DNA from: Desulfobacula sp.
Lineage (GTDB): Bacteria > Desulfobacterota > Desulfobacteria > Desulfobacterales > Desulfobacteraceae
Length of the DNA stretch: 14,742 bases
Assembly (NCBI GenBank): GCA_027858355.1
Contig: JAQICW010000724.1
Span: forward strand, 1-14,742
Reading direction: 5' to 3'
The notes under the pieces are model-generated. The model ran no database searches. It saw nothing but the letters and a program-made list of their open reading frames with translations, and was not told the origin of the DNA. Shown piece by piece: positions 1 to 6,689 of this stretch. Within the stretch, counting starts at the first letter, position 1; each line of letters starts with the position of its first letter. A program made the position numbers and the translations under genes.

Positions 1-15
1 ATATAAGGCTATATT

Positions 16-489
16 ATGAAACTTCTATTTGTAGATGATGAACAGACATTTTTGAAATACCTTGCCAAACGCCTTGTTCTTGATGGATTCACTGTTAAAA
101 CGACTTTCTCAGGCGAAGAAGGGGTTGAAGCAGCTGCAAAGGAAGATTTTGATGTGGCAGTAGTGGATTTACAGATGCCGGGAATTGATGGAATTGAAGT
201 TCAGAAAAGGCTGAAGGACTTGCAGCCAATGTTACCCTGTATTGTTCTTACCGGCCATGGAAGCGTCGAAAATGCGCTGGAAAGCGGTAAATATAATGCG
301 TTTAAATTCTTATCAAAGCCCGTGGATATGGATACCCTTATTGAAACCATAAACGCGGCCTATGATCACAGAATTCAACAAGAACAAGCATCCTCCGGAT
401 CTGAAAGCTCTCAAACAGGGCTAAAAAAGGAAGGCGCCATAACAAAACTGTATGGGAAATTCCGTAAACTGTATGGCGTTGAAAAATAG
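16..489 (+). CDS. Stand-alone response regulator receiver protein
   Basis: A 157-residue cytoplasmic CheY-like receiver protein that would accept a phosphoryl group from a histidine kinase. Visible landmarks are the acidic pair D7-D8, the phospho-acceptor D51 in VVDLQMPG, T79 in VLTGHG and K101 in FLSKP, so the full catalytic set is present. The receiver fold ends near residue 118. The remaining tail has no DNA-binding or enzymatic domain: it is a polar Ser/Gln/Glu-rich linker (about 121-136) followed by a basic segment, residues 144-154, in which KLYG occurs twice. An AAGG sequence lies 7 bases before the ATG. It is 47 bases upstream of mnhE on the same strand and may be co-transcribed with the antiporter operon, or it may end an upstream operon that lies outside the window. 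The cognate kinase is not visible. The family call is firm; the output of the protein is unknown. Confidence 0.93.
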   Translation: MKLLFVDDEQTFLKYLAKRLVLDGFTVKTTFSGEEGVEAAAKEDFDVAVVDLQMPGIDGIEVQKRLKDLQPMLPCIVLTGHGSVENALESGKYNAFKFLSKPVDMDTLIETINAAYDHRIQQEQASSGSESSQTGLKKEGAITKLYGKFRKLYGVEK

Positions 490-523
490 CTCTTATTAGC
501 TTTTTATTCTTATGATATTTGGG

Positions 524-528
524 GGAGG
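524..528 (+). promoter_or_regulatory. Shine-Dalgarno sequence fixing the mnhE TTG start
   Basis: A GGAGG core inside a longer G-rich run lies 8 bases before the TTG at 537. An upstream in-frame TTG at 519 would begin right at this ribosome site, so it is unlikely to be used. This supports a 183-residue rather than a 189-residue MnhE. Confidence 0.7.
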
Positions 529-536
529 GTGTTTCA

Positions 537-1088
537 TTGACTGTTTCCAGTAACGGTATTGCCAAAAATGATGGCAAACCTGCATCCACGTTTTTTAAAT
601 CATTTTTTTCTTTTCTGATCACGTTTGTTTTAATGTTTTTATCCTGGCTGGTTCTGTCAGGAAAATTTGAACCCCTATTGTTGTGGCTGGGGGGGATTTC
701 AAGTTTTCTTGTGGCATACTATTTTTATGACCTGTTATTTCCTGCCTTAGAGACAGGATATGTCAAAATTTTTATTCGATTTATTCAATATTGCCCCTGG
801 TTGATCTGGGAGATCGTTAAAGCCAATTTTCATTTGCTGTATCTTTCCTTTCATCCACGGATGAAGGAGTTAATAGATCCTCACATCATCACCTTTAAAA
901 CCAATTTAAAATCCGATATTGCCATAACAACCCTGGCCAATTCCATCACCCTGACCCCTGGAACCATAACTGTAACTGCAGACAGTGACGGTGTGTTCAG
1001 AGTGCATGCCATTGACAGGGAATCTGCCGAAGCCTTGCCCGGCATCATGTTAGAAAAAGTTGCGAGAGTTTTTGGAGAAGAGATATGA
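537..1088 (+). CDS. mnhE: Mrp-type cation/proton antiporter subunit E
   Basis: Membrane subunit E of the Mrp/Mnh multisubunit antiporter, a small protein needed for assembly or activity of the complex. From the TTG at 537 the protein has 183 residues, near the usual length of about 160 plus a polar N-terminal extension. Hydrophobic segments lie near residues 20-40 and 46-70. The amphipathic stretch WEIVKANFHLLYLSFHP (about 91-107) and the family signature NSITLTPGTITV (about 135-146) follow, and then a soluble C-terminal domain. A TTG start is chosen because a GGAGG lies 8 bases ahead. Its stop overlaps the mnhF start by four bases (ATGA), so translation is probably coupled. It is the first gene of the antiporter operon proper. 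The family call is firm; the transported ion cannot be read from the sequence. Confidence 0.92.
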   Translation: MTVSSNGIAKNDGKPASTFFKSFFSFLITFVLMFLSWLVLSGKFEPLLLWLGGISSFLVAYYFYDLLFPALETGYVKIFIRFIQYCPWLIWEIVKANFHLLYLSFHPRMKELIDPHIITFKTNLKSDIAITTLANSITLTPGTITVTADSDGVFRVHAIDRESAEALPGIMLEKVARVFGEEI

Positions 1089-1372
1089 ATACTTTTTTTC
1101 TAAGCGTTGCATTGGGGTTATGCTTCCTGATGCTTTTTTCAATGTATAGAACCTTGTTCGGTCCCACTGTTCTGGACCGGCTCATTGGTGTCAATGCCAT
1201 CGGAAGCAAGACCGTTATTCTTCTATTACTGATTGGTTTTCTTTATGAGCGCATTGACATGTTTGTGGATATTGCACTGGCCTATGCGTTCTTGAATTTT
1301 ATTGCCGTACTGGCAGCATCCCGCTATTTCCACAAAAGAAAAGGGCTGTACGAAGAATCCTTTATGGATTGA
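1085..1372 (+). CDS. mnhF: Mrp-type antiporter subunit F
   Basis: A 95-residue protein with three predicted membrane segments (about 3-21, 37-54 and 60-79), the normal size for MnhF/MrpF. Family signatures are GPTVLDRLIGVNAIG at residues 26-40, between the first two helices, and DIALAYAFLNFIAVLA in the third helix. D31 in the first loop and D62 in helix 3 are acidic residues within these signatures. It overlaps mnhE by four bases and is followed 19 bases later by mnhG, the usual E-F-G order of Mrp and of the Mrp-like module of membrane-bound hydrogenases. Confidence in the family is high. Confidence 0.92.
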   Translation: MNTFFLSVALGLCFLMLFSMYRTLFGPTVLDRLIGVNAIGSKTVILLLLIGFLYERIDMFVDIALAYAFLNFIAVLAASRYFHKRKGLYEESFMD

Positions 1373-1391
1373 TCATTAATCTGGAGTCATC

Positions 1392-1715
1392 ATGGATATA
1401 CTTGTTATTTTACTTTTGCTTATCGGTTTGTTATTTTTTCTGGGCGGGGCTGTTGGCATTATCAGAATGCCGGATTTTTACAGCAGGCTCCATCCGGCAG
1501 GAAAACTGGATACCCTGGGAATTCTTGCCATGGTGATGGGGCTTGCATTATATAATCTTCATCATTTTTCCCTGGAATCTTTGTTGCTTTCCATCAAAAT
1601 GTTTTTAATCGTATTTTTTGTGTTTCTCGCCAGTCCCACCGCCACCCATTCCATTGTTGATGCCGGAATGCGGGCAGGGTTAAGACACTGGACTAAAAAG
1701 AAACGAAAGGGTTAA
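1392..1715 (+). CDS. mnhG: Mrp-type antiporter subunit G
   Basis: A 107-residue MnhG/MrpG membrane subunit. Three hydrophobic segments (about 3-24, 41-57 and 63-82) and the family signatures GIIRMPDFYSRLHPAGKLDT (about 22-41) and SPTATHSI (81-88) are present, with a basic C-terminus. The ATG is preceded by GGAG at 1383-1386 with 5 bases of spacing. Only two bases separate its stop from the next start. It is part of the small-subunit layer (E, F, G) of the antiporter. Its length is normal and nothing is missing. Confidence 0.92.
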   Translation: MDILVILLLLIGLLFFLGGAVGIIRMPDFYSRLHPAGKLDTLGILAMVMGLALYNLHHFSLESLLLSIKMFLIVFFVFLASPTATHSIVDAGMRAGLRHWTKKKRKG

Positions 1716-1717
1716 TC

Positions 1718-1963
1718 ATGCACTGGCCAATTGATCTGATTGTGTTAACCTTTGTTATTCTTTGCGCAATCGCAGCTATTTCTGTTAAAGACCTGCTTGG
1801 TACCGCTATTTTATTTGGAGCCTACTCATTTATGATGTGTCTGCTCTGGGCTGTTATGGGGGCAGTGGATGTTGCCTTTACCGAGGCATCAGTTGGAGCA
1901 GGTGTCAGTACTGTTTTTTTTGTTGCAGCTGTTTTCAGGACAAGCAGGAGGACAAAAGATTGA
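1718..1963 (+). CDS. MbhD-like (DUF4040) antiporter subunit, equals part of MrpA C-terminus
   Basis: An 81-residue membrane protein matching the DUF4040/MbhD domain, which in classical Mrp antiporters is fused to the C-terminal end of MrpA. Here it is a separate gene, as in membrane-bound hydrogenase (Mbh) and related complexes. Three hydrophobic segments are visible (about 5-21, 27-47 and 54-73), with the signature DVAFTEASVGAGVSTVFF at residues 51-68. The acidic residues D51 and E56 are typical of this domain. Its stop codon overlaps the TTG start of the next gene, which supports translational coupling. It is recognised by motif. Databases may call it hydrogenase subunit MbhD, but no hydrogenase gene is present here. 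Confidence 0.88.
   Translation: MHWPIDLIVLTFVILCAIAAISVKDLLGTAILFGAYSFMMCLLWAVMGAVDVAFTEASVGAGVSTVFFVAAVFRTSRRTKD
1946..1951 (+). promoter_or_regulatory. Shine-Dalgarno sequence fixing the mbhE-mnhB TTG start
   Basis: A perfect AGGAGG lies inside the end of the MbhD-like gene, 8 bases before a TTG at 1960. It shows that the downstream gene starts at 1960. An open frame extends upstream to an ATG at 1837, but that part lies out of frame over the MbhD-like gene and has no MnhB or MbhE character. Confidence 0.8.
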
Positions 1964-2781
1964 AATTTTTAGGCGTTGTTATTGTCTGTCTGACAGGGGG
2001 GCTATTGCTGTATGGAACAGCAGATTTTCCTGATTGGGGCGATCCTTCTTCACCTGCATCCACCCATCTTTCAGACTATTACATTGAAAAAACCATTGAA
2101 GATACCAAGGTTCCTAACATTGTGACATCGGTTCTGGCAGATTATCGTGGATTTGACACCATGTTTGAAACCGCGGTTATTTTTACTGCCGGACTGGCCT
2201 GTTTTCTTTTGTTAAGGGATTTCAGGGAAAAAAAAGAAAGATTTTACCGCCATAAGCCCACCGGTGTAATCCTCCACGTTAAAGATGGTAAGAAAACTCT
2301 GACCGTGGGAAAAGAGTTTGAACATATGGATAAAGACTGGGTTCCATCGGACTTGATTATTAAAACCGTCTGCCGGATTTTAATCCCGTTTATCCAGATT
2401 TATGCCATGTATGTCGTTGCCCATGGTGATTTTTCTCCGGGGGGTGGATTCCAGGGCGGGGTTATTTTTGGTTCCAGTCTGATACTTTTAGCCATTTCTT
2501 ATGATTTAAAAACCCTGGTGAACAGGATTAAAGAAAAAGTCCTTGGCATTTTTGCGGCCCTTGGTGTTTTGATTTATGTGGGTATCGCAGCCATCTGTAT
2601 GCCCATGGGGGGAAATTTTCTGGACTACACAGCACTGGCTCCCCTGGTGTGGGACCCCCATCATGTGAGAGCTCTGGGTATGCTCGGGGTTGAAATCGGT
2701 GTGGGATTCGCAGTGATGGCAGTAATGGCCATCATTTATATTAATATTGTCTCCGAAGGCAGACACGATGAAGGACTATAG
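1960..2781 (+). CDS. mnhB: MbhE-MnhB fusion subunit of the antiporter
   Basis: A 273-residue membrane protein in two parts. Residues 1-90 resemble MbhE, the last portion of the MrpA C-terminal region, with the signature NIVTSVLADYRGFDTMFE (53-70). Residues 130-262 are MnhB/MrpB, with GDFSPGGGFQGG (156-167) and MLGVEIGVGFAVMA (241-254). A charged linker (about 87-128) joins them. Hydrophobic segments are seen near 2-19, 71-85, 135-154, 166-182, 197-215 and 238-263. The TTG start is chosen from the AGGAGG 8 bases upstream and the overlap with the previous stop. In classical Mrp the MbhE part belongs to MrpA, so the domain boundary between A and B is shifted here. MnhC follows after 9 bases. Confidence 0.9.
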   Translation: MKFLGVVIVCLTGGLLLYGTADFPDWGDPSSPASTHLSDYYIEKTIEDTKVPNIVTSVLADYRGFDTMFETAVIFTAGLACFLLLRDFREKKERFYRHKPTGVILHVKDGKKTLTVGKEFEHMDKDWVPSDLIIKTVCRILIPFIQIYAMYVVAHGDFSPGGGFQGGVIFGSSLILLAISYDLKTLVNRIKEKVLGIFAALGVLIYVGIAAICMPMGGNFLDYTALAPLVWDPHHVRALGMLGVEIGVGFAVMAVMAIIYINIVSEGRHDEGL

Positions 2782-2790
2782 GTAAAGGCT

Positions 2791-3195
2791 ATGACTGATT
2801 TGTTACCCCTGATCGTGGCAAAATATAACTACTGGCTTTATGTGATTCTAATGATGATCGGCCTTTATGCCATGATTGCAAAAAATAATCTTATTAAAAA
2901 AGTGGTGGGTATGAACATCTTTCAAACAGCCATTATTCTTTTTTATGTCTCTATTGGATACAAGAAAGATGCCACCCTGCCCATCATTCAAAATGCCCAT
3001 GGTGGACAGGATGCCCACGCGGCGGTCATCCATGCCATTGATTATATAAATCCCTTACCCCATGTGTTGATGCTCACTGCCATTGTCGTATCTGTTGCAA
3101 CCTTTGGGGTCGCCATGGCCCTTGCCGTCAGGATATACCAGCGGTATCAAACCCTGGAAGAAGATGAACTCAGGATGCGCTTATCGGAAAAATAA
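2791..3195 (+). CDS. mnhC: Mrp-type antiporter subunit C (NuoK-like)
   Basis: A 134-residue NuoK/MnhC-family membrane subunit. Three hydrophobic segments are visible (about 14-29, 36-55 and 91-115). Family signatures are NLIKKVVGMNIFQTAIIL (33-50) and NPLPHVLMLTAIVVSVATF (87-105), followed by a conserved-looking ALAVRIYQRY end. The region between helices 2 and 3 (about 57-88) is longer than in NuoK and rich in His, Ala and Asp, which is usual for MnhC. It is three bases upstream of mnhD1. It should contact the antiporter-like D subunits and contribute to the lateral proton path. The family call is firm. Confidence 0.91.
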   Translation: MTDLLPLIVAKYNYWLYVILMMIGLYAMIAKNNLIKKVVGMNIFQTAIILFYVSIGYKKDATLPIIQNAHGGQDAHAAVIHAIDYINPLPHVLMLTAIVVSVATFGVAMALAVRIYQRYQTLEEDELRMRLSEK

Positions 3196-3198
3196 ACT

Positions 3199-4683
3199 AT
3201 GGATAATTACCCAGTACTGATTGTTGTTGCACCGCTTTTAGCTGCCCTTTTTTCCGGGCTTGCAGTTTGGATCGAAGAACGCTTGTCATACCCCATTGCC
3301 CTTACTGGTCTTGCCATATCAGTGTTTTCAGCATTTAATGTATTGCTACAGGTCATCACTTCCGGACCCATTCAGTACCGGATGGCTGGCTGGGCGCCAC
3401 CCATGGGCATTGAATATCGGATTGATCTGTTAAACGCCATGGTCTTGCTGCTGGTATCGAGCATTGGATTCTTAAATCTGGTGGCAAGCTATAAAAGTGT
3501 TAAACAGGAAATATATGACAGGGCGCCGTCATTTTATATTGTTTATCTCTTGTTTATGACAGGGCTCTTAGGGGTTACTGCCACAGGCGACCTTTTTAAT
3601 CTGTATGTCCTTATCGAGATCACCTCTTTGACCAGTTATGCCATGGTGGCACTGGTAGACAGGGACAGAGGACCTCTGGCAAGTTTGAATTATGTTTTTA
3701 TAGGTGTGATCGGCGCCAGTTTTTATCTTCTGGGTGTAGGATATCTTTATATGCAGACCGGGTCTTTGAACATGGCTGATGTCGCCCATATTCTACAGAG
3801 TCATCAAGGATCTTCCATTGTATTGACCGCATTTATTTTATGCATCATTGGCCTGTGGATTAAAATGGCATTTTTCCCCATGCACGTCTGGCTGCCCAAT
3901 GCCTATTCGTATTCACCTATTGCCTTTGCAAGGGTGGTGGCTCCCTTAATGACAAAGGTTATGGTCTATGTGATGATACGGCTTATGATCACAGTGTTCG
4001 GACTTGATTATATTTTCAAATCCCCCTTTCTTGCAGATGCAGTGGTATGGCTGGCAAGCATTGCCATCATTTTTGGTGCTGTCATGGCCCTTGCCCAGAA
4101 AAATCTCAAAAAAATGCTCGCCTATATTATTGTGTGTGAAATCGGATATATGGTGGGAGGGGCATGGATGGGTAACCAGCTGGGTATGACGGGTGCTATT
4201 TTGCATATTTTAAATGATGCCTTAATGACCTTTGCCATGTTCCTTGCTGTGGGGAATATCGTTTATAAACTAAAAGATGTTGACCTTTCCAATCTTACCG
4301 GGCTTTTTGGAAAAATGCCCTGGACCATGGCTGGATTTGTACTGGCAGCCTTCAGCATTATCGGGGTACCGCCAACCTGTGGATTTTTCAGCAAATGGTA
4401 TCTGATCCTGGGGGCATTTGAAAAAGGTGCCTATCATTTTGCGGCCGCTCTGGTGATTTCGAGCTTGATCTGTGCCATTCTGTTTTTCAGGGTTTTTGAA
4501 ATATGTTTTTTCCCCCCCATATCAGAAGATAGCGGACACAAGGAGTCCCATTCTCCTGTTGTCATGGCGGAAGCCCCGGTATCCATGTTGATTGTTTCCG
4601 GCCTTGTCAGCCTGTCTTTGATCGTGGTCGGGCTTTATTCGGGAACCATTGTCAATACCATTATTATTCCTTTTCTGAAGTGA
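3199..4683 (+). CDS. mnhD: Proton-conducting antiporter-like subunit D, copy 1
   Basis: A 494-residue NuoL/M/N-family membrane protein with about 14 predicted helices, the normal size of MnhD. Key channel residues are present: E140 in the LYVLIEITSL helix, K222 in GLWIKMAFFPMHVWLP, K253 in LMTKVMVYV, and K399 in GFFSKW. One position is unusual. In the helix reading ILHILNDALMTFAMF (334-348), relatives often have HxxNHALMK, whereas this copy has Asp340 and Thr344 in place of that His and Lys. The ribosome site is weak. The gene follows mnhC by three bases. It probably forms one of the ion or proton channels of the complex. Substrate ion and stoichiometry are not readable. Confidence 0.92.
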   Translation: MDNYPVLIVVAPLLAALFSGLAVWIEERLSYPIALTGLAISVFSAFNVLLQVITSGPIQYRMAGWAPPMGIEYRIDLLNAMVLLLVSSIGFLNLVASYKSVKQEIYDRAPSFYIVYLLFMTGLLGVTATGDLFNLYVLIEITSLTSYAMVALVDRDRGPLASLNYVFIGVIGASFYLLGVGYLYMQTGSLNMADVAHILQSHQGSSIVLTAFILCIIGLWIKMAFFPMHVWLPNAYSYSPIAFARVVAPLMTKVMVYVMIRLMITVFGLDYIFKSPFLADAVVWLASIAIIFGAVMALAQKNLKKMLAYIIVCEIGYMVGGAWMGNQLGMTGAILHILNDALMTFAMFLAVGNIVYKLKDVDLSNLTGLFGKMPWTMAGFVLAAFSIIGVPPTCGFFSKWYLILGAFEKGAYHFAAALVISSLICAILFFRVFEICFFPPISEDSGHKESHSPVVMAEAPVSMLIVSGLVSLSLIVVGLYSGTIVNTIIIPFLK

Positions 4684-4721
4684 AAACAAATATGATTATA
4701 ATAAAAAAGGCAATCCAATAA

Positions 4722-6197
4722 ATGGAAACCATTATCTCAATTAAACCTCTTATGGCCGTTTTAGTGTCTCTTCTCGTTATTCCTGCTTTGATTTCTTCTT
4801 CAGACAAGCCTAATGTGAGAGAATCATGGATTTTTGTCGCTGGAACAATCAACCTGCTCCTCATCCTTTCCATGCTCCCTGTCATCCTGGCGGGCAAACA
4901 AATTGCCTTGACCCTGTTTGAATTTGCACCCGGTGCCGCCATTGCATTCAGAGTTGACGGGCTTGGGATGCTCTTTGCCATTGTGGCTGCAAGCCTTTAT
5001 ATTGTGACATCCATTTATTCCATCGGATATATGAGAGGGCTGAATGAACATGGCCAGACGCGGTTTGTCTCTTTTTTTGCCCTGGCGATTTCAGCCACTA
5101 TTGGTGCAGCTTTTTCCGCCAATTTACTGACCCTTTACCTTTTTTACGAAATATTATCTCTGGCAACATATCCTTTGGTTGCCCACCATCAGGATGAAAA
5201 ATCAAGGATTTCCGGTCGAAGATACTTAACCTTTATTCTGGGTACCTCCATAGCGCTTGTATTGCCTGCCATGATTTATTGCTATCATGTAACCGGAACT
5301 CTGGAATTCTCCACTGCCGGTATTTTTGCCGGCCAATTGTCAAAGCCTGCCGCAACTGTATTGCTCTTAATGTTTGTTTTCGGGTTTGCAAAAGCCGGAA
5401 TTATGCCGTTTCATTCCTGGCTTCCCGCTGCAATGGTTGCGCCCACCCCGGTCAGTGCCTTGTTGCATGCAGTGGCCGTTGTAAAGGTGGGTGTGTTCTC
5501 CATTGTAAGGGTTATGACAGGGATTTTTGGTGTTGACCTGCTGGCTGATTTTAACCTGGGAGTGGTGGTTATGAGTATTGCCTCTGTAACCATTCTTACT
5601 GCCTCCTGTATTGCGCTTTCCCAGGATGAATTAAAACGCAGGCTTGCCTATTCCACCATCAGCCAATTGTCCTATATCATTTTTGGCGTGGCGCTTCTGT
5701 CTCCCCAGGGACAATTGGGTGGGGTTATCCACATTGCCATGCATGCCTTTGGAAAGATTACCCTGTTTTTTTGTGCCGGGGCAATTTTTGTGGCAACGGG
5801 TAAGAAATATATCAGTCAGATGAGCGGTCTGGGAAAAAAAATGCCCTTTACATTTGCGGCTTTTTTTGTTGGTGCACTGGGTGTGATAGGCTTGCCGCCA
5901 ACGGGCGGGTTTTACAGCAAATGGAATTTGATTTTAGGAACACTTGAAGCCGACCAGACCATCTTCATGCTTGTCCTGCTGGTGTCATCATTCCTGAATG
6001 CATTTTATTTTCTGCCAATTGTCTATAAAGGGTTTTTCGGAAAAATTGAAGGAGAGAATGACGACACCCCGGTGAAAATCCAGGAAGCAAATCTCTGTCT
6101 GGTTATCCCCTTAATTATTACAGCTATCATTTCAATTGTATTATTCTTTTATCCAACGGTTTTTGTCAACCTGATCAAAGTCGGTTTGGGCATTTGA
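4722..6197 (+). CDS. Proton-conducting antiporter-like subunit D, copy 2
   Basis: A 491-residue NuoL/M/N-family protein with about 14 helices. All usual channel residues are visible: E143 in LFYEILSLATYPLVAHH, K224 in FAKAGIMPFHSWLPAAM, K255 in VAVVKVGVFSIVR, K345 in HAFGKITLFFCAG, and K400 in GGFYSKW. It is therefore the most canonical of the three channel subunits here, and it resembles monovalent cation/H+ antiporter subunit D proteins more than MrpA. A gap of 38 AT-rich bases separates it from copy 1, the largest gap between antiporter genes up to this point. An AAGG lies about 11 bases before the ATG. It is clearly not a recent duplicate of copy 1, since similarity is limited to family motifs. 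Confidence 0.92.
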   Translation: METIISIKPLMAVLVSLLVIPALISSSDKPNVRESWIFVAGTINLLLILSMLPVILAGKQIALTLFEFAPGAAIAFRVDGLGMLFAIVAASLYIVTSIYSIGYMRGLNEHGQTRFVSFFALAISATIGAAFSANLLTLYLFYEILSLATYPLVAHHQDEKSRISGRRYLTFILGTSIALVLPAMIYCYHVTGTLEFSTAGIFAGQLSKPAATVLLLMFVFGFAKAGIMPFHSWLPAAMVAPTPVSALLHAVAVVKVGVFSIVRVMTGIFGVDLLADFNLGVVVMSIASVTILTASCIALSQDELKRRLAYSTISQLSYIIFGVALLSPQGQLGGVIHIAMHAFGKITLFFCAGAIFVATGKKYISQMSGLGKKMPFTFAAFFVGALGVIGLPPTGGFYSKWNLILGTLEADQTIFMLVLLVSSFLNAFYFLPIVYKGFFGKIEGENDDTPVKIQEANLCLVIPLIITAIISIVLFFYPTVFVNLIKVGLGI

Positions 6198-6222
6198 TTA
6201 AAAAATTTTAAAGGTTAGAAAT

Positions 6223-6375
6223 ATGACTATTAAAGATAAAAATAAAAAACAAGATTGGGAAATGCTTGGGCATGACCCTGTACCAGGATATAGAGCTGCT
6301 TTTTATTTTGCTATCGTGATTTCTGTGATCTATTTGATATTCGCCTTTTCATCTGGCGGTGGTACGGGTCACTAA
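6223..6375 (+). CDS. Small single-span membrane protein in the antiporter operon
   Basis: A 50-residue gene, ATG to TAA, 25 bases after antiporter subunit D copy 2. The protein has a lysine-rich N-terminus (residues 4-9), then a short motif WEMLGHDPVPGYR (12-24), then one hydrophobic helix (about 26-44), and a Gly-rich end. An AAAGG sequence lies 8 bases before the ATG. Its position between two antiporter subunits on the same strand, the good ribosome site and the designed look of the motif argue that it is a real gene. A role as an accessory subunit of the complex, with the N-terminal motif at the cytoplasmic membrane face, is inference. I do not know a named family for it. Confidence 0.72.
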   Translation: MTIKDKNKKQDWEMLGHDPVPGYRAAFYFAIVISVIYLIFAFSSGGGTGH

Positions 6376-6443
6376 ACGGTTTTGATCTGGTTAGAATAGT
6401 GCCTGTCTGGTGACAAAGATTAATTTTACACAAGGGTGCAATA

Positions 6444-6689
6444 ATGAAAAAAGAACTTTCAATGTTTGATAATCCAAAAAACGTTAAAAAATTATTGATT
6501 ATTTTTTATTGTTCTCTGGTTATTTTGTTAATAGCAGAATTTTTTATTCATCCACATCCGGCATTTTTTTTTGAACATGTTAAAGGGTTTTCTGCTGTTT
6601 ACGGCTTTTTTTCATGTGTCATGCTTATTTTTCTGGCAAAAATTCTAAGATTAATTGTGATGAAAAAAGAGAATTACTATGACAAGTAA
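6444..6689 (+). CDS. Small two-span membrane protein of Mrp-like operons
   Basis: An 81-residue protein with two hydrophobic helices (about 16-34 and 50-72) joined by a His/Phe-rich segment, IHPHPAFFFEHVKGF (35-49). It ends in LRLIVMKKENYYDK. From memory this pattern (FY, then two His in the loop, GF.A.YGF..CV, AK.LR..VM..E.YYD) recurs in conserved hypothetical proteins encoded next to Mrp-like antiporter genes in proteobacteria. I cannot confirm that here. A good ribosome site (AAGGGTG) precedes the ATG. The stop overlaps the next gene by 11 bases, indicating coupling to antiporter subunit D copy 3. It is probably a structural or accessory subunit. Function unknown. Confidence 0.82.
   Translation: MKKELSMFDNPKNVKKLLIIFYCSLVILLIAEFFIHPHPAFFFEHVKGFSAVYGFFSCVMLIFLAKILRLIVMKKENYYDK

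Noticed and set aside
338..622. 94-residue minus-strand open frame over the receiver and mnhE
   Set aside because: It overlaps two well supported plus-strand genes and shows no recognisable domain or ribosome site.
1837..1959. N-terminal extension of the MbhE-MnhB frame starting at ATG 1837
   Set aside because: It runs out of frame over the MbhD-like gene, has a Cys-rich nonsense composition, and the AGGAGG at 1946-1951 points to the TTG at 1960.
5279..5536. Cys-rich 85-residue open frame on the plus strand
   Set aside because: It lies wholly inside antiporter subunit D copy 2 in another frame, over conserved channel motifs. The cysteines come from frame-shifted reading of Leu/Val/Ala codons.
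6376..6443. Possible terminator or internal promoter between the two small membrane proteins
   Set aside because: No stem-loop with a T-run and no convincing -35/-10 pair was found in the 68 bases.
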